Shown: positions 36,135 through 45,585, counted from the first letter of the stretch. The stretch: DNA of 64,000 nucleotides from Streptococcus parasuis (GCF_021654455.1 NZ_AP024276.1:1054001-1118000), one strand, 5' to 3'. The notes: a model not told the origin generated them from the letters alone. Program-made: numbers and translations.

Positions 36135-36992
36135 ATGAAAACATTAACGCTTGGAAAACTATTAGGATTACCAAATTTTCATCATTTTTATTTGGTTCCT
36201 GTGAAGAGACTTGAGCAAACCACAGACAATTATATACTTGTTTTTAAACAGGATAAAGAACTTGTTTTTGTCGACTTAGAAAGTGAGACCGGAAAGACTC
36301 AGGAAGCTAGATTTGCTAGTCATTTTCAGAATGATCATCTGTTAATCGGTTTGGGAGCAATTCCTGTTTCTGCATGGTCTACCTGTCAAGTCATTGAAGT
36401 AAGGAAAAATACTAATCAACGAGGAGTCAGTCTCTCACATTTGATGGAAAGCCACGGACAATTACCTATTTTTAAGTCAATAGCAGAGCAATATCGAGCA
36501 CGTGAACAAGCAACAGTTTATGATCCCTACCGTTACTCCTACACTGTTGATGAGAAATCTGCTATTAAAGACAATCAATTAAAAGTCATTCCTAGAAAAG
36601 AATATGAAAAAATAAAAGATTTTCATCCCTTTTTGAAAACAAGACATGGAAATGTTTATGCTGTTCCCTGCCTCTATCAAGACATAAAACGAAAACAAGT
36701 GACTAAGATTTATATCATGGGATGGTATTTTTACGAAAAACAACTAAAAATATCCTGGAAACCCTCCCACTCTCGAAAAAGTCGCTGGCGTTCCTCACTT
36801 GTTTCTGTTGATAAACTGTCAGACCGCTACTTCTTCCAAGGTGAATTATACAAGAAAGGCTCATATCCAGTTTTTCTAGACCAGCTAACAATAAAAAATA
36901 AGGCTTACCAACAACGTCTAGACGACGAGTTTGCAGCCTTTATAAGTATCATTGAAATTCAAAAACAAAAAGCGCAGCTCCGTTTGAGATAA
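36135..36992 (+). CDS. Hypothetical protein, 285 residues
   Basis: I do not recognise this soluble, basic protein. From the ATG at 36135 it runs MKTLTLGKLLGLPNFHHF and has many aromatic and basic residues (YDPYRYSYTVDE; KPSHSRKSRWRSSL near residues 210-223). No signal peptide, membrane helix or catalytic motif is visible. A longer frame back to 35889 exists, but its first 82 codons cross non-coding sequence and hairpins. The start chosen has an extended -10 box 6 bases upstream. The next gene converges from the other strand after 18 bases. A DNA- or RNA-binding role is only suggested by charge. Confidence 0.6.
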   Translation: MKTLTLGKLLGLPNFHHFYLVPVKRLEQTTDNYILVFKQDKELVFVDLESETGKTQEARFASHFQNDHLLIGLGAIPVSAWSTCQVIEVRKNTNQRGVSLSHLMESHGQLPIFKSIAEQYRAREQATVYDPYRYSYTVDEKSAIKDNQLKVIPRKEYEKIKDFHPFLKTRHGNVYAVPCLYQDIKRKQVTKIYIMGWYFYEKQLKISWKPSHSRKSRWRSSLVSVDKLSDRYFFQGELYKKGSYPVFLDQLTIKNKAYQQRLDDEFAAFISIIEIQKQKAQLRLR

Positions 36993-37010
36993 GGTATCGA
37001 TGGACACCTC

Positions 37011-37355
37011 TTATTTCCGACGATTGTCTTTTAATTTCACAACTACGCGAAATTGGCGATCTGGATGGTTCTCTGTGTTAGACATTTGAATACGAGCCTC
37101 AAGAATTTCTCCATGTCCAAAGTAAATCAATCGGCTAATTAGAGAATTCTTATCAGAAGGGATGTAGCCTAATTTTGTTCCTTGATAAAAGATAGCTACC
37201 GCTTCTGAATCATGTGGATTAGAGGGCTCTCCTACTAGTTCTACTGGCGTTCCTGGTTTTAGTTGATCGATGACATCCAATCCGTCATAATATGCAAATG
37301 CAGCTAAATGAAAATCTTGAACATTGCGGGTTGGTCCAAATGAAGCAAATGACAT
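37011..37355 (-). CDS. Stand-alone HIRAN-domain protein
   Basis: The 114-residue protein consists almost wholly of a HIRAN domain: HLAAFAYYDGLDVIDQLKPG, VELVGEPSNPHDSEAVAIFY and GTKLGYIPSDKNSLISRLI are the family blocks. HIRAN domains bind DNA ends or stalled forks in eukaryotic HLTF. Bacterial stand-alone copies are uncharacterised, so a role in DNA repair is inference. GGGAG lies eight bases before the ATG. It follows a lipoprotein gene by about 20 bases and may be cotranscribed with it. Confidence 0.82.
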   Translation of the reverse strand: MSFASFGPTRNVQDFHLAAFAYYDGLDVIDQLKPGTPVELVGEPSNPHDSEAVAIFYQGTKLGYIPSDKNSLISRLIYFGHGEILEARIQMSNTENHPDRQFRVVVKLKDNRRK

Positions 37356-37375
37356 TGGTAATCTCCCTAAAAATC

Positions 37376-38131
37376 TTATGGTTGGTAGACAATTTGATAG
37401 TCAGCATTGACAATTACACCGTTTTGATAAATAGTATATAGACTGTCGTCATCCCCTTCTATAGTGTTATAAGGGATAGATTCTGTACGAGTATAATTTC
37501 CTTCAATGACCTGCCAATTATTCTCACCTAAAATAGCGTTTGCGTATTCAATTGTTTTAGGACCACTTTCCAGCTGAACACCTGTTTCAGTGTTTTTTAG
37601 AGGGTCAATACCACTATCAGCTGATTGAGATAGACGATAATAGACTTCCATTGAATCTGCGGAAGCCGGGCTAATCACTATCATTCTATCACGTGTGGAG
37701 TCAGATGTATCTGTACCAGTTGTTTGGTAGGTTGCACTCAATTGAGTTCCTCCCGGAACCATCAGTAATGTTACATCTCCAATTTTTGCATCTACATAGC
37801 CTGTTTCAAATACCCCATCCATAATTTTTCCGCGTCCAAGCAAAGCACGATCCTCTGTGACCAAGCCCTTGCTATTAAATATCAAGGAATCTCCTTGGGC
37901 ATTCTGCCAAGTACCAAGAATACTGTCGTAATTTCCCTGCATCAAAGCATCTATATCCATTAAAATTGGAAGAATGCCTTTCTGACTGGTAGATGAGGTA
38001 CTCGTGCTTGAGGATTGACTTGTTGATGAAGCAGTGTTTGACGATGTCGTAGACGTCTTACTGGCATAACAAGCTGGAAGTAGAAAAACTGTAATCATAC
38101 CCAGAATAATACATAAAATTCTCTTTGACAT
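37376..38131 (-). CDS. Secreted lipoprotein with a DUF6287-like segment
   Basis: The 251-residue protein has a signal peptide with lipobox FLLPAC near residue 21, a long Ser/Thr-rich linker (residues 23-50), then MDIDALMQGNYDSILGTWQN near 59-78. That block resembles DUF6287 of streptococcal lipoproteins. The rest is beta-rich with no catalytic motif. It is expected to be lipid-anchored on the outer face of the membrane. Function unknown. It follows the SDR gene by 9 bases and is followed by the HIRAN gene, so the three may form one operon. Confidence 0.72.
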   Translation of the reverse strand: MSKRILCIILGMITVFLLPACYASKTSTTSSNTASSTSQSSSTSTSSTSQKGILPILMDIDALMQGNYDSILGTWQNAQGDSLIFNSKGLVTEDRALLGRGKIMDGVFETGYVDAKIGDVTLLMVPGGTQLSATYQTTGTDTSDSTRDRMIVISPASADSMEVYYRLSQSADSGIDPLKNTETGVQLESGPKTIEYANAILGENNWQVIEGNYTRTESIPYNTIEGDDDSLYTIYQNGVIVNADYQIVYQP

Positions 38132-38140
38132 GCCGTTCTC

Positions 38141-38902
38141 CTATTCTCTATGAATAGTAAATCCAGTTGCCTGTTTGGTTGCCATAATAGTCATATCAGA
38201 AATCTGAACGTGTGCAGGTTGATTTGCAACGAAAAGAGTACATTGTGCAATATCGCTAGCTTGCAAAGCATCAATCCCTTGATAAACTGTCGCTGCTCTC
38301 TCCTTATCTCCATGAAAACGAACTTGACTAAAATCAGTCTCAACAATACCTGGTTGTAAGGTAGTTACCTTGATATTTTTTTCAATCGTATCAATACGAA
38401 TACCGTCCGAAAGCACCTTAACAGCAGATTTGGTTGCAGCGTAGACAGCAGCTCCTGCATAAGCGTAAATACCGGCCGTTGATCCAATATTGATAATATG
38501 GCCTTCATTGTAGCTAACCATCTGTGGCAATAATTGTCGAGTGACGGTTAAAAGGCCTTTAATGTTGGTATCAATCATCGTCATCATATCTGTCAAATCA
38601 TAATCTTGAAATTTGTCTAACCCCAAAGCCAGGCCAGCATTGTTTACCAAAATATGAATTTGTCCAACTTCTTCTATGATTTTTTGACAATTTATGATTG
38701 TTTGCTCCATATTCGTAATATCAAATGAATAAATGGATACGTGAACTTGGTATTGCTTTTCAATATCTTTTTTAATTTCTTCTAGTTTGTCAAATCTACG
38801 ACCCGTAATAACGAGATTATCACCATTTTCTGCAAAGGCGTAAGCAATTGCTTTACCGATTCCGCTACTTGCACCTGTAATCAATACATTTCGTTTCATC
38901 AT
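38141..38902 (-). CDS. Short-chain dehydrogenase/reductase (SDR)
   Basis: This is an NAD(P)-dependent oxidoreductase of the classical SDR family, likely of the serine 3-dehydrogenase/YdfG type; the substrate is not known. The 253-residue protein has the nucleotide-binding GASSGIGKAIA near residues 10-20, ITGRRFDK suggesting NADP, NNAGLALG near 87-94, and catalytic Ser (NIGSTAG), Tyr and Lys (YAATKSA) near 139-157. Length is standard. It is the first gene of a possible SDR-lipoprotein-HIRAN unit, read after the amylase terminator. Confidence 0.9.
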   Translation of the reverse strand: MMKRNVLITGASSGIGKAIAYAFAENGDNLVITGRRFDKLEEIKKDIEKQYQVHVSIYSFDITNMEQTIINCQKIIEEVGQIHILVNNAGLALGLDKFQDYDLTDMMTMIDTNIKGLLTVTRQLLPQMVSYNEGHIINIGSTAGIYAYAGAAVYAATKSAVKVLSDGIRIDTIEKNIKVTTLQPGIVETDFSQVRFHGDKERAATVYQGIDALQASDIAQCTLFVANQPAHVQISDMTIMATKQATGFTIHRE

Positions 38903-38962
38903 TCTTTCTCCTATTTCTATATTATACTACTTTTTTGAATAGAATGGAAAAACACAGAGCAC

Positions 38963-38999
38963 AAAATAAGATCCCCTATCGACAGGGGACCTTATTTTT
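38963..38999. terminator. Terminator of the amylase gene
   Basis: AAATAAGATCCCCT and AGGGGACCTTATTT (38964-38998) form a long stem with one mismatch, and the A and T flanks allow use on both strands. It lies about 17 bases past the amylase stop. Confidence 0.85.
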
Positions 39000-39015
39000 T
39001 AGGAAGGAAACACAC

Positions 39016-42000
39016 TTATTTTAGACCATCTTTGGTATAATGGCCATCTACTTTAAAATCAAAACCAACTGAGACTGGGAATTGAATAGTAGAATTTGGT
39101 TTATTAAATAATATTTTTACATTAGAATTTGCATATTCTTCTGGTAAATCGATATAGAAATGTCCTTTGCTATCTTTCAGCATAGCTTGACCAGGCCAAG
39201 CTCCCAAAGGCATTTGAATTGGATTACCATAATAGGCATAGACATTTGCAGCACTCCATCCACCAGGATTTTCGAAGGTAATACGAGTAAAGCCTTCGGC
39301 AACTGGTTCTGGTAAAACGGCTCTATGGCTACCGTCTATTTCATAGACTTGTCCAAGTTCCAAATCATAGCCAGGTTTATTTTGTGCTGGGAATTGAACT
39401 TTCGTATCAGGATTATTGAAAATTACTTTACCACCTGCAAATTCTTCACCAAGCTCAATATAATATCCGTACTCATCTTGACTCATTTCTTTACCTGGCC
39501 AATTTCCAACGAGTGGTACACCTTTATTATCATAAACATAGGCGTAGACCTTAGACCAACCTTGTGAGTTGTTGAAGTAAACACGGTTGGCAATTTGTTG
39601 CTCAATGTTTGGGACTTTTGTACCGACTTCAACCACTTGTGTAACCGGTTCTTTGCTAACAGTTTCACTGATCTTTGTCTTAGAGACAAGTTGACTACCA
39701 ATGTACTCTGAACGGTAAGTTATTGTCTTCACTCCGTCTTGACCTTCAAGGCGAGTTACTTTCTGTCCTTTTTCAAGTTCAGGATTGTCTACATACTGTG
39801 TTTCAAATGGGATTGGAAGCTCTTCACTTTCTTCTTTGAACTCGCTAGAAGGTTGTTCGGCAACTAAACCATCTTTAGAATATGTTCCGCCTGATTTAAA
39901 TTCAAAACCAATGGATTGTGGATACTGCGCTCCTTTGTTGTTAGAAAAGAGTACTTTTACGCCATCAGTCTCGTATGATGTTGGAAGAGTGACGGCGAAA
40001 AGACCTGTACCATCTTTTTCCATCTTAGTTCCTGGCCATGCGCCTAACAATTTTTCACCTTTGGCATTATACATATAAACAAAGACATCTGTCCATTTAT
40101 CTGGATTTTCAAAGCGAATAGTTGTTTGGGTGGCTGGTTCTTCTACTTTCTTCGTGATAGAATATACTTTCGTCACTAATTCACCAGCTGAATCTTTTGC
40201 TGATAGCGTCAATCTCAACGATTCACCATTTTTCAGATCTTGTCCTAGTGTCAATTTGTCCCCATCATTAAAGGAAACTGCATCACCATCATTCATCTGA
40301 TAGGTCGCATCCGTTACGTGACTAGCTTGTAAAATCAACTCAATAGCATCTGTAATAGTAATCTCAGTTGTTGTTTGACCTTTTAATCCAAGCACTGCAG
40401 GTACTGTAATTTGTTTCTCGACAACTTTTACAAAGCCATCACGAGAATATAGACCATTTGAATTTACTTCAAATCCCACATTCTGAGGATACTGAGCACC
40501 TTGATTGTTAGTGAACAATACCTTAGCACCTTTGCTGATAAATGAATTTGGAACAGTAATAGTGTAATAGCCCGTTGCACTATCTTTACTCATAGCAGTT
40601 CCAGGCCATTTGTTCAGGAGAACGGTATCTGTACCGCTATACATATAGGCATATACTTGATTCCAATTTTCAGGATTGTCAAAATAGATGGTTGTATTGG
40701 CATTCGGATCCTCTTTTGTAAAGCGATAAACGGATTGAACTGTCTGACCTTTAGAGTTTTTAGCCGATAATGTAACCGTTACTGTTTCACCAAATTGCAC
40801 TTGACTTCCGATTGTAATGACTTTTCCATTTTCAAATTTAATTGGAGCGCCATTATTGACAGAATAGGTAGCCTCACTCGTATTAGAAGTTTGTAATGTA
40901 AGATTTAATGTATCTGTCAAGAAAGTATGGCTGCCTTCTTGATATCCTTGAACTGACAAGGATGCTAGATTATCAAAACTTTCACCATTTGTTAATACTA
41001 ATACTGATCGTCTCGCAATGGAACCACTTAATCGTCCGTTCGAAACAGTGTAGGTTTTACCAGAAATTTGGTCTTTATAGGTTCCATTCGCCAATTTTGT
41101 CTCAGTATTTAAGCTTTTCTCACTGTCGGAAAGGTTTGCAATTACTGCGCCTTGAGTGCCTCGTTCAATCATGGCAACGGTTGTATCACCATTCGGGTTC
41201 CGAATATATTCTGATTGACCAACCATGGCATTATGGAATTTGTTTACTGCTACAATCGTAGGGTCTTTATAAAGATTGCTACCCGCATCACCCATTTTAG
41301 ATTGTTCAGGGAAACGGACACCATTACCGCCACCAACTGGACGTGAGAAGAATAGAGGTGTACCTTTGGCGCGTGCAGTAATCATTGCCCAGCCTAGTTT
41401 CAAATCTTCATCGCTCATCCAAGCTGATTCGGATTCACTATCCGTTTTTCCGTTTGCATATGTATCGTGAGATTCGACCCAAAGTACGAGTTTAGATGGA
41501 TCTACTCCTGCTTGGTAGTTGCCAAGATTTCCAGCATGGACATTTCGATTGCGGAGCATGTCTCGGATAGAGTGTCCATATTGGGATGCAGTAATGCTCA
41601 TCAAGTTCGCATAATCTGCATCGCGTGAAATATTGTCTTGTAACACTTCACCATATTGGAACTCAGTACCATTATTTAATATAACATTCCAGAAATTACT
41701 ACCAAATTCGTTTGGATATTCTCCTGGTAATTCGATATGTTTTGCAGCATCATAACGGAAACCATCAGCCCCATCAGCAACTGCATTTTTTAAGAATTTC
41801 AACAAATACTGTTGTACTTCTGGATTTTGTGTATTCCATTCCCAGAGCCCAAGCAGAGACTTTTGAGTTACTTCCCAACGACTCTTCCAGTTTTCAATTT
41901 CATTATTTCCACGATTCCATTTTGTAATGGATGTAATTTCTGAAGAGACCTTTTTATAATCAGAAGTAGTATGATTCAGTACTGCATCAACTATGATTTT

Positions 42001-42426
42001 AATGCCATACTGCTCTGCGACACGATTCATCTCGATAAATTCAGCTTCAGTACCAAGCTGATAGTTACCAATCGTATAGGCGGTTGGTTGATAATGATAA
42101 TACCATTGCTCTGTAAATTTCTTATCTCCTCCATTCCCAACAACTACAGCATTAATTGGGGATGTTTGAACACTTGTATAGCCTGCTTCTTTAATGGCTG
42201 CCATATTTTCTTTGATAGCATTAAACGACCAACACCAAGCATGCAAAATAGTCCCATCTTTCATTGAAACCTGCTGGTTGGAGCTGGCAACGATTGTTTC
42301 ACCATTTACTGAAGTGATTGCGAATGCCTGTTCAATTCCAGCAAACATGGATAAAATCAGGGAAATACTAACCCCTTTTTTTACCAATTTGGATAGTTTT
42401 CTCTTACTCTGACTTTGATAAGCCAT
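39016..42426 (-). CDS. Secreted alpha-amylase (GH13) with four CBM26 starch-binding modules
   Basis: This extracellular enzyme cuts alpha-1,4 bonds of starch or glycogen. The 1136-residue protein has a signal peptide (about residues 1-36, ending EQAFA) and a GH13 domain (about 55-480). The conserved VDAVLNHT, the nucleophile Asp in GFRYDAAKHIE, the acid Glu in YGEVLQ and HDTYAN are all present. Four CBM26-type modules follow, near 577-659, 767-849, 947-1035 and 1047-1135. Each has a pattern FENP.GW...YAY, then a GAWPGxxM turn. Linkers of beta-sandwich type lie between. No LPXTG or membrane anchor is seen, so it is released or held by carbohydrate binding. The promoter has a cre site over the start point; a second lies in the leader. 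Confidence 0.94.
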   Translation of the reverse strand: MAYQSQSKRKLSKLVKKGVSISLILSMFAGIEQAFAITSVNGETIVASSNQQVSMKDGTILHAWCWSFNAIKENMAAIKEAGYTSVQTSPINAVVVGNGGDKKFTEQWYYHYQPTAYTIGNYQLGTEAEFIEMNRVAEQYGIKIIVDAVLNHTTSDYKKVSSEITSITKWNRGNNEIENWKSRWEVTQKSLLGLWEWNTQNPEVQQYLLKFLKNAVADGADGFRYDAAKHIELPGEYPNEFGSNFWNVILNNGTEFQYGEVLQDNISRDADYANLMSITASQYGHSIRDMLRNRNVHAGNLGNYQAGVDPSKLVLWVESHDTYANGKTDSESESAWMSDEDLKLGWAMITARAKGTPLFFSRPVGGGNGVRFPEQSKMGDAGSNLYKDPTIVAVNKFHNAMVGQSEYIRNPNGDTTVAMIERGTQGAVIANLSDSEKSLNTETKLANGTYKDQISGKTYTVSNGRLSGSIARRSVLVLTNGESFDNLASLSVQGYQEGSHTFLTDTLNLTLQTSNTSEATYSVNNGAPIKFENGKVITIGSQVQFGETVTVTLSAKNSKGQTVQSVYRFTKEDPNANTTIYFDNPENWNQVYAYMYSGTDTVLLNKWPGTAMSKDSATGYYTITVPNSFISKGAKVLFTNNQGAQYPQNVGFEVNSNGLYSRDGFVKVVEKQITVPAVLGLKGQTTTEITITDAIELILQASHVTDATYQMNDGDAVSFNDGDKLTLGQDLKNGESLRLTLSAKDSAGELVTKVYSITKKVEEPATQTTIRFENPDKWTDVFVYMYNAKGEKLLGAWPGTKMEKDGTGLFAVTLPTSYETDGVKVLFSNNKGAQYPQSIGFEFKSGGTYSKDGLVAEQPSSEFKEESEELPIPFETQYVDNPELEKGQKVTRLEGQDGVKTITYRSEYIGSQLVSKTKISETVSKEPVTQVVEVGTKVPNIEQQIANRVYFNNSQGWSKVYAYVYDNKGVPLVGNWPGKEMSQDEYGYYIELGEEFAGGKVIFNNPDTKVQFPAQNKPGYDLELGQVYEIDGSHRAVLPEPVAEGFTRITFENPGGWSAANVYAYYGNPIQMPLGAWPGQAMLKDSKGHFYIDLPEEYANSNVKILFNKPNSTIQFPVSVGFDFKVDGHYTKDGLK

Positions 42427-42448
42427 ATAAACCTCCTAAAAAATAATA

Positions 42449-42463
42449 AGAAAACGTTTGCAT
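42449..42463 (-). promoter_or_regulatory. Second cre-like site in the amylase leader
   Basis: On the minus strand TGCAAACGTTTTCT, close to the CcpA consensus, sits about 25 bases before the amylase start codon, where bound CcpA could act as a roadblock. Confidence 0.55.
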
Positions 42464-42480
42464 TTCCTTGAAAAATATAT

Positions 42481-42518
42481 CTACAGTTGATGACCTCGAA
42501 ACCAGCAATCAACTGTAG
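42481..42518 (-). promoter_or_regulatory. Long hairpin in the amylase 5' leader
   Basis: An 11-bp perfect inverted repeat, CTACAGTTGAT (42481-42491) and ATCAACTGTAG (42508-42518), with a 16-base loop, lies in the 150-base leader between promoter and gene. There is no U tail, so it is not a terminator. An mRNA-stabilising or translational control element is possible. Confidence 0.5.
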
Positions 42519-42565
42519 AGGAATAAGTACTCTCCTTTCTTTCAAAATTAAATCATTTTGCTAAA

Positions 42566-42613
42566 TGCAAACGGTTGCAAAATGATAATATCATATTTGT
42601 TGGTTAATTTCAA
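42566..42613 (-). promoter_or_regulatory. Amylase promoter with cre site at the start point
   Basis: Minus strand TTGAAA (42608-42613), 17 bases, TATTAT (42585-42590). Immediately downstream, TGCAACCGTTTGCA (42566-42579), a full match to the cre pattern, covers the predicted +1. Repression by CcpA is expected. The rest of the interval from 42427 to 42751 holds the leader, hairpin, second cre and the neighbouring terminator. Confidence 0.78.
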
Positions 42614-42712
42614 ACAGCTAAAAAATCATGAAAAACCGCTCTGTATAAGGTTTTTCTGTCAATTTATGCTACTTTAGGGAAAATTTTGTTACCGATAACA
42701 TTTTTTGACAAA

Positions 42713-42744
42713 CAAAAAGCTCATTGAACGTCAACGAGTTTTTG
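42713..42744 (-). terminator. Terminator of the tdk-glyA-lysozyme-like gene cluster
   Basis: Minus strand AAAAACTCGTTGA, CGT, TCAATGAGCTTTTT forms an imperfect 12-bp stem with U tail, 8 bases past the stop of the lysozyme-like gene. Confidence 0.75.
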
Positions 42745-42751
42745 TATATCA

Positions 42752-43351
42752 TCAGAAAAAATTAAAGAATTGCATGAGTCGCATATTGAACTGAACCTGT
42801 CTAGCATAGTAGATATTTCCACCATTTACATATAACTTACCACCATTCAGCAAAGCCAAAGGATGAAAATAGGTATACGTTTCTTCTGTAGTATTCCCTA
42901 AGCTTGGTGCTACTACTGTTCTGGAGTATTCTTTCGCTAAAGAGAGCGTATGTTCTCCACCATGTTCTGCGATATAGTCAATATAGGCCGGCCCAAAATT
43001 ATAGGCTTGAACTGCTGTCCAAACTTCTACCCCTTTTTCTTCCGCCAGTCGCAAATTTTCAGTAAGATAGATTACACCTTGGCGAATACTTTCTTTACTA
43101 TCTGTAATAGTATTCGTATAACCAGTTGCGGACTCACTAGATTGCATGACATCAGCTTCTAATCCTTTAGTTTCTGTATAAATCATGGCCAAAACCAATT
43201 CTTCATTGGCAGGTGTATCATTTTCAGCTAGTACTTCTTGTACCATTGATTGATAGGCCATTACTTGCTTGACAGCGTGATAGGTCTGGTAACCTTTATA
43301 GCCAAGAAAAATCAATAAAAGCAACACTAGAATGCGTCTCAGTTTTTTCAT
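42752..43351 (-). CDS. Lysozyme-like (transglycosylase-fold) exported protein, PvaA-type
   Basis: The protein probably binds or cleaves peptidoglycan at the cell surface. The 199-residue product has an N-terminal signal-anchor ([20 protein letters not shown], residues 5-24), then a goose-lysozyme/Slt-like domain. Within it are [23 protein letters not shown] near residues 53-75, where the Glu in YTETKG fits the catalytic position, and [14 protein letters not shown] near 114-127. It resembles pneumococcal vaccine antigen A. It follows the NA37 gene with no gap and is the last gene of the cluster. Confidence 0.82.
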   Translation of the reverse strand: MKKLRRILVLLLLIFLGYKGYQTYHAVKQVMAYQSMVQEVLAENDTPANEELVLAMIYTETKGLEADVMQSSESATGYTNTITDSKESIRQGVIYLTENLRLAEEKGVEVWTAVQAYNFGPAYIDYIAEHGGEHTLSLAKEYSRTVVAPSLGNTTEETYTYFHPLALLNGGKLYVNGGNIYYARQVQFNMRLMQFFNFF

Positions 43352-44326
43352 TTACTTACTCTTTATATCTTCAATATTTTTGATGAGAATCGAATAGGTT
43401 CCGTTATCATTTTGAATAAATTCAACAGATTCAGCATCCTCATAGATTGCGTTAGGTACAATCAATTCAATGCCATTTGATAAAGAAAGCTTTTGGTTTT
43501 CAAATTTCTTGAGTTGACGACTACTATCAATCTCATCAAATGAAATCTTATCAGGTATGACCTCTTTCAGTTGATCGACGAAATTTAAACGTGCGGTCAG
43601 GTTGTTATCGAATAACTGATCAGCTAATTTTTCAGGTGAAAGCTCATTATCTTCTTCCAAATTGTTGAAAATAGCTGACTTGACTTTCGATTGAAATTGA
43701 AAATCGCCTTGATGGAAATTGTCAGCAATTTTCTGTGCAGTTTGCTCTACTGCTTTGATTGATTTTTTTGCAGAAATAGCTGGTGTAACTTGCAGAAGAT
43801 TATCTGAGAAATAATTGAGGAAGGCTCCATTGTGTTTGATTCTTTTCTCAATCAAATGATACTTCCACGTTTGAAGATTGACAATCAAAGCTTCATCAGG
43901 TGCTGAACCTGCTCCAGGTAAATTATTCTGGGTGATTTTTAAAGGACTTCCACTTTCCAAACCAACGTGGGCGAGATTTTCACGCAGTGAGATTCTCAAA
44001 AAGGCAAAATGTTCAACACCATTTCGCTCAAACTCGATGAAAATGAGGTCATTGGTTTTTAAATTCTCAGAAATTGAAAATTCTTCTTTCCAGAGATTAG
44101 CAATCTTTACTGAATTCGACAACAAATCACCCTTTAGATGATCTAGAAAGGGATTCTCAGAATTGAATTGACCTGTTTTAGCCTCATCAGAAAAAACACG
44201 TTCAATTTTTTTGCGCAAATATTCTTCTATTTTGGGACTAACAGTCAAAAGCTGGTCGGCAAGGACCAGCTCTGTATCATCAGGACTAAATTGATGTATG
44301 ATGGCTTTTTTTACAAATATATCCAT
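43352..44326 (-). CDS. Nucleoid-associated protein, NA37/YejK family
   Basis: The 324-residue soluble protein of the NdpA/YejK (NA37) family binds the nucleoid in Gram-negative bacteria; its role in streptococci is not known. Family features are the N-terminal VKKAIIHQFSPDDTELVLADQLL, the central FIEFERNGVEHFAFLRISLREN, and the C-terminal NGIELIVPNAIYED...IKNIEDIKSK. Its ATG overlaps the glyA stop codon (TAATG), giving tight coupling. The gene after it starts at the next base. Confidence 0.85.
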   Translation of the reverse strand: MDIFVKKAIIHQFSPDDTELVLADQLLTVSPKIEEYLRKKIERVFSDEAKTGQFNSENPFLDHLKGDLLSNSVKIANLWKEEFSISENLKTNDLIFIEFERNGVEHFAFLRISLRENLAHVGLESGSPLKITQNNLPGAGSAPDEALIVNLQTWKYHLIEKRIKHNGAFLNYFSDNLLQVTPAISAKKSIKAVEQTAQKIADNFHQGDFQFQSKVKSAIFNNLEEDNELSPEKLADQLFDNNLTARLNFVDQLKEVIPDKISFDEIDSSRQLKKFENQKLSLSNGIELIVPNAIYEDAESVEFIQNDNGTYSILIKNIEDIKSK

Positions 44327-45585
44327 TATAAACCTTCGTAAAGTGGGAATTGATCTGTCAAAGCACGCACTTCTTGACGGACTTCCTCAAGAGCTTTTTC
44401 ATTTTCTGCATTTTCAAGTGCTTTGATAGTTAGTTGTGCAACCTTGCGAGCTTCCTCTACTCCAAAACCGCGAGCAGTAATGGCCGCAGAGCCAATACGG
44501 ATACCGCTTGTTTTGAATGGTGAGAGTTTTTCATAAGGAATTGAATTTTTATTAAGTGTTATATTTACTTCATCTAGGAGATGCTGAGCTACCTTACCGT
44601 TTTCAACGACTTTGGTCACGTCAACTAGGAAGAGATGGTTGTCTGTTCCTCCTGTGATGACTTTAAAGTTAGGGTTTGCAAGGAAGACCTCAGCCATGGC
44701 CTTGCTGTTTTCAATCACTTTTTGAGCATAGTCTTTGAAAGCTGGATCCAAAACTTCTTTGAAAGACACAGCTTTGGCAGCGATGACATGTTCTAGTGGA
44801 CCACCTTGAATTCCAGGGAAAATGGCTGAGTTGATTTTCTTGATGAGCTCTTCATCATTGGTCAAAATCAAACCACCACGTGGGCCACGAAGCGTTTTAT
44901 GCGTTGTTGTAGTAGTGATATGAGCATGCGGAACTGGGTTTGGATGGAGGCCAGCAGCTACTAGTCCAGCAATATGTGCCATATCCACCATCAATTTTGC
45001 ACCAACTGCATCAGCAATCTCACGGAATTTAGCAAAGTCAATTGTACGGGCATAGGCTGAAGCACCTGCTACAATCAATTTTGGTTGTACTTCTTTTGCT
45101 TGCTCTAAAATCGCATCGTAATCAAGCAAGCCAGTTTCTTCGTCGACATTGTAAGCGACAAAGTTGTAAGTTTGTCCTGAGAAGCTAACGGATGCACCGT
45201 GAGTCAAGTGACCACCTGCTGCTAAGTCCATCCCCATAACAGTGTCTCCTGGCTCAATCAAGGCCATGTAGGCAGCACAATTGGCCTGGCTTCCTGAGTG
45301 TGGCTGAACGTTCGCAAATTTTGCACCGAATATTTCTTTAGCACGTTCAATAGCTAAACTTTCAACTACGTCAACGCATTCCGTACCGCCATAGTAACGA
45401 CGGCCTGGATAGCCTTCAGCATACTTATTGGTCAAAATAGAACCTTGAGCTGCCATAACAGCTTTAGAAACAACGTTTTCAGACGCGATCAATTCGATAT
45501 TATTTTGTTGGCGTTTTTCTTCAGCTTGAATAGCATCCCAAACCTCTTTATCGAAGTCTTTAAAGTCAACTTTATCAAAAATCAT
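44326..45585 (-). CDS. glyA: Serine hydroxymethyltransferase
   Basis: GlyA converts serine and tetrahydrofolate to glycine and methylenetetrahydrofolate, the one-carbon donor used by the ThyA and TrmFO of this window. The 419-residue protein has [11 protein letters not shown] near residues 25-35, GGHLTHG near 121, and the PLP Lys in [14 protein letters not shown] near 222-235. The start is placed at 45585 ([16 protein letters not shown]), with AAAGGAG upstream. A longer frame to 45723 adds 46 residues unlike the family. It follows the Sua5 gene and overlaps NA37 by one base. Confidence 0.96.
   Translation of the reverse strand: MIFDKVDFKDFDKEVWDAIQAEEKRQQNNIELIASENVVSKAVMAAQGSILTNKYAEGYPGRRYYGGTECVDVVESLAIERAKEIFGAKFANVQPHSGSQANCAAYMALIEPGDTVMGMDLAAGGHLTHGASVSFSGQTYNFVAYNVDEETGLLDYDAILEQAKEVQPKLIVAGASAYARTIDFAKFREIADAVGAKLMVDMAHIAGLVAAGLHPNPVPHAHITTTTTHKTLRGPRGGLILTNDEELIKKINSAIFPGIQGGPLEHVIAAKAVSFKEVLDPAFKDYAQKVIENSKAMAEVFLANPNFKVITGGTDNHLFLVDVTKVVENGKVAQHLLDEVNITLNKNSIPYEKLSPFKTSGIRIGSAAITARGFGVEEARKVAQLTIKALENAENEKALEEVRQEVRALTDQFPLYEGL

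Noticed and set aside
42688..42700. Operator in the near-palindrome TGTTACCGATAACA
   Set aside because: It lies upstream of the amylase promoter by 75 bases and near the neighbour's terminator, with only 5-bp arms; not enough support.
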